Origin: Parabacteroides faecis
GTDB taxonomy: Bacteria; Bacteroidota; Bacteroidia; Bacteroidales; Tannerellaceae
Length of the DNA stretch: 64,000 nt
NCBI RefSeq assembly: GCF_014647375.1
Contig: NZ_BMPB01000013.1
Location: forward strand, 124,001 to 188,000
Direction of reading: 5' to 3'
Shown: positions 43,688 through 52,841 of the stretch, piece by piece
Layout: each line of letters opens with the position of its first letter
How positions within the stretch are numbered: position 1 is the stretch's first letter
The notes under the pieces: generated by a model
Told to the model about the DNA's origin: nothing
Database searches by the model: none
The model's input: only the letters and a program-made list of their open reading frames with translations
Program-made: the position numbers and the translations under genes

Positions 43688-44206
43688 TTATCTTTGGCGG
43701 AATTTGTACCAGTTGATTAATTCTATGACTCCATAGAAGATACTGGCTACGCCAAAGATAACGAATGTGTTAGCCGCAGCTCCGAACGGATAGGCGATGA
43801 TCATGATACCTGTCAATAAGATCAATGCCGGCATGATATAGAAGCCTAACGGTACTATACTCCATTTGCGGGCGGATACCAGCATGGCTATTTGCTGAAT
43901 TCCGGCAATGACCAGTAATGCTCCCAGAATATACATTAATATATTGACAAAAAATTCCGGCATGACCACAAGCCATGCCCCGAATAAAATACTTCCGGCT
44001 CCGTCAATGGGGAACATGGGAGAGGGTTCACCCTCCACTTTTTCCCTTGTGAAGTAGTTCAGTAGAGAAAATATTCCCGGTATAATAAAACAGATACCGA
44101 TCGCAATTACCAGATAGGTAATAGCAGCTTCCGGCCATAAAACCAATACAAACCCCAGAATCATAGCAAATGCGCTTCGCAGGACTGAGTTGTTAATTCT
44201 TTTCAT
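43688..44206 (-). CDS. HdeD/DUF308-family membrane protein
   Basis: 172 aa with six hydrophobic segments in three pairs, the DUF308 pattern (LRSAFAMILGFVLVLWPEAA, IGICFIIPGIFSLLNYF, GSILFGAWLVVMPEFFVNIL, LVIAGIQQIAMLV, IMPALILLTGIMIIAYPFGA, GVASIFYGVIELINWYKF). HdeD of E. coli helps survival in acid at high cell density. A stress role here is only presumed. Confidence 0.88.
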   Translation of the reverse strand: MKRINNSVLRSAFAMILGFVLVLWPEAAITYLVIAIGICFIIPGIFSLLNYFTREKVEGEPSPMFPIDGAGSILFGAWLVVMPEFFVNILMYILGALLVIAGIQQIAMLVSARKWSIVPLGFYIMPALILLTGIMIIAYPFGAAANTFVIFGVASIFYGVIELINWYKFRQR

Positions 44207-45010
44207 ATGAGTATATTTTAATAGTTCTTTATATATAACAACGAAGATACACTAATTTCTTTTATACTTGTGGAAAATTTGGATGGTTTTTATAGCCGGT
44301 GGTTTGTTATGTATTGTTTCATACATCAAGAATGATGTTTGGGCTAGTGTTTACGAATGGATATATAATATCGCTTATTTGTGTCAAATGGATTTTATAT
44401 TCTCAAAATTGCTTACGTGTATATTGTCCGGAATAACAGTTTTAGAGAAGTCTTTAATACATTATTTAACATATGCCTTTCTGATTCCCGATTTTTTCGT
44501 CCAATTGAATTTAGTTTAAATAAAAATCCATCTCGTTTTAAACGAATTTTTTTTCATTTTAAATGAAATGGGGGCTCGATTAAGCAGAAAAAAGTGTTAA
44601 ATATGCTTTATTCCTGATGGGTTTGTTCATTTTGTTGTCTCTTATTTTATGTTTTTGGGCATGTTTCTTCTACGGATGATGTCCTGGAGTTGACTGAAAT
44701 TATCTTTAGTGTATCTTGTGAAAAGTGATATTTAAGAATAAATAGCTGTCATATATTGAATGTATCTATTAAAAAGAAGTCTTTATTCTTCTAGGCTGAT
44801 TCAATTTGATAAAATCCAATATCTGGAGAATCGTATAAAATTTCCTGTGTATGTTCCCGGGTCTTATATTCAAGTAATGAAATACTTAAATTGTCATTTT
44901 GATATTTTGTTATGATAACCTTAACAACTCCGGCAAATAATTTGTTTTATATAAAATGACCGGAAGTTATGAATTTAAATAGGATGTCGAATATTATATT
45001 GTAAACAAAT
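44207..45010. other. 804-bp intergenic region without a convincing gene
   Basis: AT-rich. Short open frames, for example 44268-44519, begin with poor starts and resemble no family known to me. The notable content is the pair of adjacent palindromes at 44533-44568. The 5' leader of the AI-2E transporter lies at the right end without an exact -7 box. Confidence 0.5.
44533..44568. promoter_or_regulatory. Two adjacent perfect palindromes, possible operator
   Basis: TCGTTT-T-AAACGA at 44533-44545 and TTTCATTT-T-AAATGAAA at 44552-44568, both symmetric around a single T and about 21 bp centre to centre (two helical turns). This spacing suits binding of two dimers. No regulator is known. Confidence 0.4.
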
Positions 45011-46021
45011 ATGAGCTTGAAAGAATCGTACTGGAAATATTCCCTGATTACTATTATCGTGGTGATGGGAATCATACTTTTTATTGAATTTACTCCGTTC
45101 CTGGGAGGTATATTAGGAGCATTCACCATCTATATTTTATTGAGAAAACAATTGCAATACCTGACGGAAAAGAAACGTCTGAATCGTAGCCTGGTAGCTA
45201 TCCTGTTATTGCTGGAGACTATTTTATGCTTTCTTATTCCGTTATCCCTGGCTGTCTGGCTATTTGTCAATAAGTTACAGAATATAAACCTGAATCCTTC
45301 CGAACTGGTCAGTTCTTTTGAACATATCGCAGATCTGATCCGGCAGAAAACAGGTTATGACTTGCTGGAAAAGGATAATATAGCATCCATCGTATCGGTG
45401 TTGCCTAAAATCGGCCAGGCTTTGATGGGAGGGATCAGCGGCTTTGCCGTGAACATTGCTGTTCTTGTCCTTATTCTTTACTTTATGCTGATCGGAGGAA
45501 GTAAGATGGAGACATATATTTATGATATCCTTCCTTTCAGTAAAGAAAATAAACGCGAAGTATTGAAAGAGATCAACATGATCGTAACTTCCAATGCGAT
45601 CGGTATTCCTTTGCTGGCTATTATTCAAGGTGCTATTGCGATGGTCGGGTATTGGATATTTAATGCGCCGAGTCCGTTCCTGTTCGGTTTTCTAACCTGT
45701 TTTGCGACTATTATACCGGTGGTTGGAACGGCTTTGGTCTGGTTGCCGCTTGTCGTTTATATGGCTTTGACCGGAGACTGGGTGAATAGTCTGGGATTGG
45801 TAGCCTATGCGTTGATCGTTATAACGAATGTAGACAATCTGATACGTTTCGTCCTTCAGAAGAAAATGGCGGATACTCATCCGTTGATTACCATTTTCGG
45901 CGTAATCATCGGACTGTCTTTGTTTGGTTTTATGGGGATTATATTCGGACCGCTCCTGATCTCTGTCTTTATACTTTGCTTCAGCATGTTTAAGAAAGAA
46001 TACTTGGACAAAGATAGTTGA
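45011..46021 (+). CDS. AI-2E/PerM-family transporter
   Basis: 336 aa with about seven membrane segments and the family's conserved C-terminal part (IPLLAIIQGAIAMVGYWIFN, FLTCFATIIPVVGTALVWLP, VDNLIRFVLQKKMADTHPLI, FGPLLISVFILC). Members were named for possible autoinducer-2 export, but several act as ion antiporters, so the substrate is open. The stop codon touches the start of a heptad repeat element. Confidence 0.9.
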   Translation: MSLKESYWKYSLITIIVVMGIILFIEFTPFLGGILGAFTIYILLRKQLQYLTEKKRLNRSLVAILLLLETILCFLIPLSLAVWLFVNKLQNINLNPSELVSSFEHIADLIRQKTGYDLLEKDNIASIVSVLPKIGQALMGGISGFAVNIAVLVLILYFMLIGGSKMETYIYDILPFSKENKREVLKEINMIVTSNAIGIPLLAIIQGAIAMVGYWIFNAPSPFLFGFLTCFATIIPVVGTALVWLPLVVYMALTGDWVNSLGLVAYALIVITNVDNLIRFVLQKKMADTHPLITIFGVIIGLSLFGFMGIIFGPLLISVFILCFSMFKKEYLDKDS

Positions 46022-46118
46022 CAGTTGACAAGTGACAGTTGACAGTTATTTCGGCTTTCAGCCGATTTATAGAGCGCGAAGCTAAACTGTCACTTGTCAA
46101 CTGTCATCTGTCAACTGA
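46018..46118. repeat. Heptad repeat element, inverted pair with inner hairpin
   Basis: The left arm of TGACAGT/TGACAAG 7-mers (46018-46048) and the right arm of ACTGTCA-type 7-mers (46084-46118) contain an exact 19-bp inverted repeat (46022-46040 with 46085-46103). Between them are a TCGGCT-TTC-AGCCGA hairpin (46051-46065) and GCGAAGC, the same core as the element at 30967-31050. It lies between convergent genes. Confidence 0.8.
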
Positions 46119-46134
46119 AAAACAACGAGCCGTT

Positions 46135-48474
46135 TTAATAACTGAACGGGGTCATTTTCGCGTACGCTTTATAATCTTTGATCATTCCGGGATAACCCTC
46201 TTCTGCACGGGGCAGGTAACGGAATCCGGATATTGTTACGTTTTCACGCAGATCAATAACCACTTGGTGAGGATATTTTGCTCCTCTGGCTGTGCTCCAG
46301 TAAGTTGACTCTTGTAAATCGAATATCTTATCGGCAGTGAAATTTCCGCCGGATGTCTCTTCGCTATCCGCATAAGCAATTTTCCAATGCTGGCGGGAGA
46401 GCGGTTTACCGTTTTCATCCAGCAAATAAAATTCGGCAAGAGCGGCATTATCTTTTCCGTCTTGTGCGTTCATTGCTTCCAGGCAGAAGTGACGTGCCTG
46501 AACAGGTGCATCGAATTTTACTTCCTGCCAGCCGTTACCGGCTTTTAAAGATCCTTGTCCGACAGGTTTTTCGTTTTTCAGGTTCAGAACTTCTCCTTCT
46601 TTACGGTTGGTAAGTGGCGATTCCGGGCGTAACATGTCGAGGATCGGAGTCTTCAAACCTTTAATAGTCGCTTTTTCAGGTCCTTTCAGGTCGAGGACGA
46701 TAATTTCATTTTCCCCCTTTTTAAGCCAGCATCCCGGCATGAATAAAGTTTGCTGGGGACCTATTTCCCAAAAACGTCCCATGGCCTTTCCGTTAACCCA
46801 TACCATTCCTTTTCCCCATGTCTGCATGTCCAGGAATACGTCGCCGGGAGATTCGATATTGAAAGTGGCACGGTAGTAAGCAGGACCGTCTACCTTTGTT
46901 CCGGGTACATATTTTTTATTTTCTGCAAATGAATAATCCACAGGCAAGTTGTAAATCTGCCAATCTTTTAATTCATCCGTAGAAGACTCGGTGATAAGTG
47001 CCACTTTATTTGTGATACCTTTCCGGTCATGGATCGCTTTGTCGAAATTAACACGTCCCATTGCTTCGATAAGGATGTCCAATTGAGCTCCTGCAGTGGT
47101 AGCCGGTAATTTGATCGTGAATTCTCCGCGACGGCGGTCCAGACGACCGATTAATTTGCCGTTTATGAAAACCTGTGCCCAGTCGTGTACCTCGTCTATC
47201 AATAAGGTCGTGCCTGCTTTGACGGCCGGTAAGGTCGTACGGTACAGGATGCTGCCCCAACCCTGGTCGAATTGTTCCATCGGTTTGATGTCGTGGCTGG
47301 TTTTGGGTTCCGGTAAATTATCAAAAACTAAAGCCGTTTCTTTTAGTTCGAATTCCGGGATTTCAATAACCGGGAATGCTTCCGGAATATCGGACTGTAC
47401 TTCTCCCGGTTTCATATAATTTGCCATAAATTCACGTAACTTGTAATATTTGGGAGTGGCCCAGCCGGCCTCACTGATCGGAGCATCGTAATCATACGAG
47501 CTGCACATGGCCGAGTAGGCAGGGCTGTTTGCACCTCCCCAATGTCCGAATGTCGTACCTCCGTGCGTCATATATAAGGAAAAAGAGATATTGCGGTCCA
47601 GCATATCTTTCAGACCGGCGATCATTGTTTCCGCATCGCGTGTCTCATGTTTTCTTCCCCAGTGGTCGAACCAGCCGCTCCAGAATTCACTGCACATTAA
47701 CGGTGTGTTCGGGCGGACTTCCTTCAGTTTTTTGAATTGTTCCTCGATATTGGCTCCTGTGCCGAAGTTGACGGTCCAGACCAGATCGTCGAGTGCATTG
47801 TTCAGGAAGTTGGAACTCCAGTCACATTGGAATAGTGGCACATCTGTGAACCCGGCCTCACGTAGAATATCGCGGTTCTTGGCTATATAAGACTTATCCG
47901 TTGCGTATGAGCCGTATTCGTTCTCGACCTGTACCATAATAATATTACCGCCTCGTGTGATCTGCATATCGGCCAGTTGTTTTCCGATCTCATTCATATA
48001 GATACGTGTACGTTCAATAAAATAGGGATCGTTGGTACGCAGTTGTATGTCTTCTTTTTTAAGTAACCACCAGGGCAGTCCCCCCATTTCCCATTCAGAA
48101 CAAACGTATGGGCCGGGACGGAGCATGATATACATACCCTGTTTCTGTGCCAGGCGGCAGAATGCCGCAATATCGTTTTGTCCGCTGAAATCAAACTCTC
48201 CGGGTTTCTGTTCATGGATATTCCAGAAAGCATAAATACAGATGGTGTTCATGCCCAGAGCTTTGCACATCTGTATGCGATGTTCCCAATATTCTACGGG
48301 GATTCGGGTGTAATGAATTTCGGCAGCCTTTATAACGAACGGCTTTCCATCCAGCAGGAATGTTTTGTCTCCGATTTCAAAGGAGCTGTTACCACCGGAT
48401 TGGTTTTTGCATCCGGACAGTACGCAAATTAACATGAACATTAGAAATGTTACGGTCTTCATAAGGTGATTCAT
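46135..48474 (-). CDS. Glycoside hydrolase family 35 beta-galactosidase (exported lipoprotein)
   Basis: ATG at 48474 or 48462; the second gives MKTVTFLMFMLICVLSGC, a clean lipoprotein signal. About 779 aa. The GH35 catalytic barrel starts at FLLDGKPFVIKAAEIHYTRI. The acid/base Glu is in VQVENEYGSY and the nucleophile Glu in MCSEFWSGWFDHWG. Beta-sandwich domains follow and the C-terminus has an F5/8 type (discoidin-like) module (STARGAKYPHQVVIDLRENVTISGFRYLP). It cleaves terminal beta-galactose from glycans in the periplasm or at the surface. No SusC/D pair adjoins it. Confidence 0.93.
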   Translation of the reverse strand: MNHLMKTVTFLMFMLICVLSGCKNQSGGNSSFEIGDKTFLLDGKPFVIKAAEIHYTRIPVEYWEHRIQMCKALGMNTICIYAFWNIHEQKPGEFDFSGQNDIAAFCRLAQKQGMYIMLRPGPYVCSEWEMGGLPWWLLKKEDIQLRTNDPYFIERTRIYMNEIGKQLADMQITRGGNIIMVQVENEYGSYATDKSYIAKNRDILREAGFTDVPLFQCDWSSNFLNNALDDLVWTVNFGTGANIEEQFKKLKEVRPNTPLMCSEFWSGWFDHWGRKHETRDAETMIAGLKDMLDRNISFSLYMTHGGTTFGHWGGANSPAYSAMCSSYDYDAPISEAGWATPKYYKLREFMANYMKPGEVQSDIPEAFPVIEIPEFELKETALVFDNLPEPKTSHDIKPMEQFDQGWGSILYRTTLPAVKAGTTLLIDEVHDWAQVFINGKLIGRLDRRRGEFTIKLPATTAGAQLDILIEAMGRVNFDKAIHDRKGITNKVALITESSTDELKDWQIYNLPVDYSFAENKKYVPGTKVDGPAYYRATFNIESPGDVFLDMQTWGKGMVWVNGKAMGRFWEIGPQQTLFMPGCWLKKGENEIIVLDLKGPEKATIKGLKTPILDMLRPESPLTNRKEGEVLNLKNEKPVGQGSLKAGNGWQEVKFDAPVQARHFCLEAMNAQDGKDNAALAEFYLLDENGKPLSRQHWKIAYADSEETSGGNFTADKIFDLQESTYWSTARGAKYPHQVVIDLRENVTISGFRYLPRAEEGYPGMIKDYKAYAKMTPFSY

Positions 48475-48592
48475 GATAAAAATTAAGTTTATAAATATTT
48501 TCCGATGGTAAAAGTAGGTAAAAAAAGAAAGATCAGAGGTATAATAATCGGTCATATTAGGCTAAAATCGGTTCTATTTATCTGAATTTATG

Positions 48593-48600
48593 TACCTTTG
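48593..48600 (+). promoter_or_regulatory. Promoter -7 box of the M13 peptidase gene
   Basis: TACCTTTG, exact TAnnTTTG, 30 bp before the ATG at 48631. Confidence 0.6.
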
Positions 48601-48630
48601 CGGCATAATTCAAGTAAACGTTGAACAAAA

Positions 48631-50676
48631 ATGAAGAAGTTAATAGTAATTCCGTTGGTTGCTGCCGGTATGATGGCAATGACGGGGTGCAGTAAATCAC
48701 CTGTGAAGGAAACTGCAAAAGTGGACGCTATCAATCTGGCAAATCTGGACACAACAGTAGCTCCCGGTACTGATTTTTATGAGTATGCCTGTGGAGGATG
48801 GATAAAGAACAATCCTCTTAAACCGGAGTATTCACGCTTTGGAACATTCGACCAGCTGAATGAAGATAATCAGGAACAATTACGTACTCTTATCAATGAA
48901 TTAGGAACAACTCCGCAGGAAGCCGGAAGTGTTGCCCAGAAAATCGGTATGTTGTATGAAATGGGTCTCGACAGTATCAAGTTGAATAAGGACGGAATGG
49001 CTCCTGTCAAAGAACAGCTGGAAGCTATCCAACGCCTGGGAACAAAAGCGGATGTTGCTAAAATGGTCGCCGTTCTGCATAAAGAGGGAATGGCTCCTTT
49101 CTTTGCTTTGTTTGTCGATGCCGATGAAAAGAACAGTTCGATGAATATCGTTCAAATGTATCAAGCCGGTTTAGGCATGGGCGACCGCGATTATTACCTG
49201 CTTGACGATGAGGCAACGGTGAAGGTCCGTGATGCTTATAAGCAATTCATCAAACAACTGTTTACTTTGACCGGAGCATCTCCGGAACAGGCAGATGCAG
49301 CAGTAAATGCTGTGATGAAAATAGAAACCGGCATTGCTGAAATTTCTTTTAGCCGTGAGGATCTCCGCGATACGCAGAAGAATTATAATAAGATCAAACT
49401 GGAAGAATTTAAGGCCAGGAATAATCCTTTGGACTGGGATGTCTATTTCGAGAGCATGGGTTTGATGGAAATAGAATATCTGGATGCCAAACAACTTCCG
49501 TTCTATGACGCATTGGGTGAATTTATGAAAAATGTATCCATCGACGAACAGAAATATTATCTGGCATTCAACTTGCTGAATGCGGGAGCACCCTACCTGA
49601 GCGATGATTTTGTATCTGCCGAATTTGATTTTTATGGAAAAATAATGTCTGGAAAACAGGAGCAGAAGCCTCGTTGGAAACGCTCTTTGTCAACAGTGAA
49701 TGATGCTTTGGGTGAGGCTGTAGGCCAAATGTATGTTACTAAATACTTCCCGGCTTCTTCCAAGGAGAAGATGTTGGAATTGGTAGGTAATTTACAGAAA
49801 GCTTTGTCGGAACGTATTGCCGGTCTTGAATGGATGAGCGATGAGACGAAGGTGAAAGCACAGGAAAAACTGTCTGCTTTTGTCGTAAAGATCGGTTATC
49901 CGGATAAATGGCGCGATTATACGGCTCTGGAGATCAAAGACGATTCTTACTGGGCAAATGTATGCCGTTCAAATATCTTTGAAATGGATTATATGTTGCA
50001 ACAGGCTGGAAAGCCGGTCGACAAAGCTCGCTGGGGAATGACTCCGCAGACAGTGAATGCTTATTATAATCCGACAACAAATGAAATCTGTTTCCCTGCC
50101 GCTATCCTGCAACCTCCTTTCTTCAATCCGGAAGCCGACGATGCTGTCAATTATGGAGCTATCGGTGTGGTGATCGGTCATGAAATGACACATGGATTTG
50201 ACGACCAGGGACGTAACTACGATAAAGACGGTAACCTGACCGACTGGTGGACTCCGGAAGATGCTGTACGGTTTACAGAACGTGCCGACCGTTTGGTACA
50301 ACAATACGACAATATCATCGTCGTAGACAGTGTTCATGCCAATGGACGTTATACTTTAGGTGAAAACATCGCCGACCAGGGTGGTCTGCTAGTTTCGCAT
50401 CTGGCTTATCTGAATTCATTGAAAGGAAAAGAAACTCCGGCTCCGATCGACGGGTTTACAAACGAACAACGTTTCTATCTGGGATATGCAACCCTCTGGG
50501 GGCAGAATATCCGTCCGGAAGAGATCCTGCGCCTGACTAAGATCGACCCGCATTCTTTGGGTAAATGGCGTGTAAATGCAGCTTTACGTAATATCGATAC
50601 TTTCTATTCTGCATTCGATATTAAAGAAGGCGATCCGATGTATATGATGCCGGCTGAACGGGTAGTGATCTGGTAA
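48631..50676 (+). CDS. M13-family (neprilysin/PepO-like) zinc endopeptidase, lipoprotein
   Basis: 681 aa. The lipoprotein signal has C20 (MTGC). The large N-terminal domain starts PGTDFYEYACGGWIKNNPL. The catalytic zinc motif HEMTH lies in VIGHEMTHGFDDQGRNYD, the third ligand Glu in GENIADQGGL, and the substrate-binding NAYYNP before it. The C-terminus lacks the CxxW of eukaryotic members, as in bacterial PepO. It cleaves peptides in the periplasm or at the surface. It is a single gene with its own promoter and terminator. Confidence 0.95.
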   Translation: MKKLIVIPLVAAGMMAMTGCSKSPVKETAKVDAINLANLDTTVAPGTDFYEYACGGWIKNNPLKPEYSRFGTFDQLNEDNQEQLRTLINELGTTPQEAGSVAQKIGMLYEMGLDSIKLNKDGMAPVKEQLEAIQRLGTKADVAKMVAVLHKEGMAPFFALFVDADEKNSSMNIVQMYQAGLGMGDRDYYLLDDEATVKVRDAYKQFIKQLFTLTGASPEQADAAVNAVMKIETGIAEISFSREDLRDTQKNYNKIKLEEFKARNNPLDWDVYFESMGLMEIEYLDAKQLPFYDALGEFMKNVSIDEQKYYLAFNLLNAGAPYLSDDFVSAEFDFYGKIMSGKQEQKPRWKRSLSTVNDALGEAVGQMYVTKYFPASSKEKMLELVGNLQKALSERIAGLEWMSDETKVKAQEKLSAFVVKIGYPDKWRDYTALEIKDDSYWANVCRSNIFEMDYMLQQAGKPVDKARWGMTPQTVNAYYNPTTNEICFPAAILQPPFFNPEADDAVNYGAIGVVIGHEMTHGFDDQGRNYDKDGNLTDWWTPEDAVRFTERADRLVQQYDNIIVVDSVHANGRYTLGENIADQGGLLVSHLAYLNSLKGKETPAPIDGFTNEQRFYLGYATLWGQNIRPEEILRLTKIDPHSLGKWRVNAALRNIDTFYSAFDIKEGDPMYMMPAERVVIW

Positions 50677-50695
50677 CACTGATATATAAAAGTAG

Positions 50696-50732
50696 AAAAG
50701 GGGATGATCTTATGCAGATTATCCCCTTTTTT
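50696..50732 (+). terminator. Terminator of the M13 peptidase gene
   Basis: Stem AAAAGGGGATGATC / GATTATCCCCTTTT with one mismatch and a T-tail. It probably also serves the convergent permease. Confidence 0.8.
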
Positions 50733-50751
50733 ATATCTGGAAAATATTCTT

Positions 50752-52047
50752 TTATGCAAATATGAATTTCAATAAGAACAGGACAGCCAGTATATACATC
50801 GTAATACTGATATCCTTGTGCTTACCGCAGAATAATTTTATCAGCACGTAGCAAAGCAACCCTAACACCATTCCGTCGGCGATGGAGTAAGTAAGAACCA
50901 TCATTATAATGGTAATGAAAGCCGGAAGCGCTTCCGACATATCTTCCATATCTATCTTGGAGATCGAATCCATCATGAAGACGCCGACAAGGACTAAAGC
51001 CCCGCTTGTTGCCGCACTGGGAATAAGCAGGAACAACGGTGCAAAAAACAACGCCAGGATAAACAGTAAACCTGTTACCAGGGATGTGAAACCGGACCGG
51101 CCGCCTTCTGCGATACCTGAGGCACTTTCCACATACGTTGTAATGGTAGAGCTACCCATCATCGCCCCGATAGTAGTACCTATCGCATCAGACATCATCG
51201 CCTCTTTCACATGCGGGATATGTCCGTCTTCTCCCATAATCCCGGTCTTGGAAGCCAAACCGACCAATGTTCCTACCGTATCGAATATATTCATGAACAA
51301 TAGAGTAAAGATCACGACTGCCATATCCAACGTGAAGAACTCGGAAAAATCGAATTTGCAGAAGGTAGGCTCCATCGAATGAGGCATGGAAACAGGAAGG
51401 AACCCTTCCGGTATTTCCGTCACCCCGAGTGGTATGCCGATCAGGGTACAGATCAGGATACTGTAGAACAAGGCCCCTTTTACCTTCTTGACAATCAGTA
51501 CGCCACTTAATAATATACCGACCATCGCCAGGACAGAAGAAGGTGTAAAAGCCCCGAACATCACGAAGGTTGCCGGGTTTGACTCGATGATCCCTGCATT
51601 TTTCAATCCTATGAAAGCGATGAATATACCGATCCCCGATGATATAGCATAACGCAGATTCATGGGGATGCTATTGAGTATAAGCTCCCGGATATTAAGA
51701 AAGGTAATAAGGATAAATATCACGCCCTCTACAAACATGGCTGTCATGGCTGTCTGCCAGGTATACCCCATCCCCTGAACCAAGGTGAATGCAAAAAAAG
51801 CGTTCAATGCCATGCTCGGAGCTTGTGCGAACGGTAGTTTTGCCATGAAAGCAAGGAGAAGTGTCGCTATGGCGGAGGCTAATGCCGTAGCTGTGAAAAC
51901 CGCACCTTTATCCATACCGGTTGTACCGAGGATAGACGGATTGACAGCCAGGATATAACTCATTGTTAGGAATGTAGTAATGCCGGCAATGACTTCCGTA
52001 CGGATTGTCATGGTCTGTTTATCAAACCCTAATAGTTTTTGTATCAT
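50752..52047 (-). CDS. NCS2-family nucleobase permease (AdeP/GhxP-like guanine/hypoxanthine type)
   Basis: 431 aa with 12-14 hydrophobic segments. Landmarks are RTEVIAGITTFLTMSYILAV at the N-terminus, QAPSMALNAFFAFTLV, FMNIFDTVGTLVGLA and GTTIGAMMGSSTITTYVESA, all typical of the azaguanine-like (AzgA) branch of NCS2. It imports purine bases across the inner membrane with protons. The DUF5020 outer-membrane protein ends 10 bp upstream, so the two probably form an uptake pair. Confidence 0.92.
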   Translation of the reverse strand: MIQKLLGFDKQTMTIRTEVIAGITTFLTMSYILAVNPSILGTTGMDKGAVFTATALASAIATLLLAFMAKLPFAQAPSMALNAFFAFTLVQGMGYTWQTAMTAMFVEGVIFILITFLNIRELILNSIPMNLRYAISSGIGIFIAFIGLKNAGIIESNPATFVMFGAFTPSSVLAMVGILLSGVLIVKKVKGALFYSILICTLIGIPLGVTEIPEGFLPVSMPHSMEPTFCKFDFSEFFTLDMAVVIFTLLFMNIFDTVGTLVGLASKTGIMGEDGHIPHVKEAMMSDAIGTTIGAMMGSSTITTYVESASGIAEGGRSGFTSLVTGLLFILALFFAPLFLLIPSAATSGALVLVGVFMMDSISKIDMEDMSEALPAFITIIMMVLTYSIADGMVLGLLCYVLIKLFCGKHKDISITMYILAVLFLLKFIFA

Positions 52048-52057
52048 ACAACTTTAT

Positions 52058-52759
52058 TTAATCGAATGTCCATTTTACAGCGAGTGTGGGAATGGTATAA
52101 AAGCCGTCCCGTCCTCCGAAATTATGGCTTAACTCGACTTCGCTACCAACACTCAACTTAAATTTATCATCTATCCCTTTTATCTTGTTGAGGTTTACCC
52201 ATATCTGAGGCTCAGACAGGAAGATGAAGTTTCCGTGATCGTTCTTTTCCCGCCACCAATCGGCAAAGCCGCTGAAAGTGCACAATCCGTTCTTCGCAAA
52301 ATGAAGATACCAGGTTGTTGTCAACTGGAAGTTGTTGGGTGTTTTATGTTTCTGGATATATTTGTACATAGCAGTGAAGGTGATCCCCCTGCTGAAATCC
52401 TTGCTGTTATAAGTATAAGTCGCACCACCCAGATAGGCGTTATTATAGGAGGCTCCCTTCATCAAACCGCCATTATACTCTAAATGGACAGAGAAAGGCG
52501 GTTTCCAGAAACTCAGTTCGCGGGCAATCTCCCAGTAAGCTGAAGCTACTCCGCTGCTTTTATAATCCATATCCACGAAGAAGTAAGTACTTCCCCATTT
52601 ATCCGGTTTGAACATTTCCACCGTGGAGGTCAATGCCGGACGTCCGTCCAGATCCTTGTCATAGAGGGCTCCTCCAAAATCATAATGTAACTGAATGTTT
52701 TGTGCTTTCCCACAGAAAACAGCAAGCAATAAAATCGTCAGGGTAAAAAACTTTCTCAT
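52058..52759 (-). CDS. DUF5020 (Tsx-like) outer-membrane protein
   Basis: 233 aa. A signal peptide (to about FCGKAQ) leads into alternating beta strands (IQLHYDFGGALYD, GSTYFFVDMDYK, FSVHLEYNGGLMKG) and an aromatic-ended C-terminus (LAVKWTFD). The pattern resembles Tsx nucleoside channels. The operon partner is a nucleobase permease, so passage of nucleosides or bases through the outer membrane is a good inference. Confidence 0.85.
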   Translation of the reverse strand: MRKFFTLTILLLAVFCGKAQNIQLHYDFGGALYDKDLDGRPALTSTVEMFKPDKWGSTYFFVDMDYKSSGVASAYWEIARELSFWKPPFSVHLEYNGGLMKGASYNNAYLGGATYTYNSKDFSRGITFTAMYKYIQKHKTPNNFQLTTTWYLHFAKNGLCTFSGFADWWREKNDHGNFIFLSEPQIWVNLNKIKGIDDKFKLSVGSEVELSHNFGGRDGFYTIPTLAVKWTFD

Positions 52760-52792
52760 GCTGATCGTTTAAAATAATATGTATGGAAGCCA

Positions 52793-52800
52793 CAAAGGTA
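52793..52800 (-). promoter_or_regulatory. Promoter -7 box of the DUF5020-permease operon
   Basis: Minus-strand TACCTTTG, exact TAnnTTTG, 33 bp before the DUF5020 start. It abuts the terminator of the preceding antiporter gene. Confidence 0.6.
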
Positions 52801-52801
52801 T

Positions 52802-52835
52802 AAAAAAAGCAAGACCTTCAAAGAGTCCTGCTTTT
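52802..52835 (-). terminator. Terminator of the Ca/Na antiporter gene
   Basis: On the minus strand a 10-bp stem AAAGCAGGAC / GTCTTGCTTT with one wobble is followed by a T-run. Confidence 0.75.
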
Positions 52836-52841
52836 ACATTA

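Noticed and set aside
44268-44519. An 83-codon hydrophobic frame in the 0.8-kb gap
   Set aside because: It begins with TTG, lacks a ribosome site or promoter box, and resembles no family. AT-rich DNA easily yields hydrophobic frames.
46018-46118. Possible CRISPR array because of the short repeated units
   Set aside because: The units are 7 bases without spacers, and no cas genes are present.
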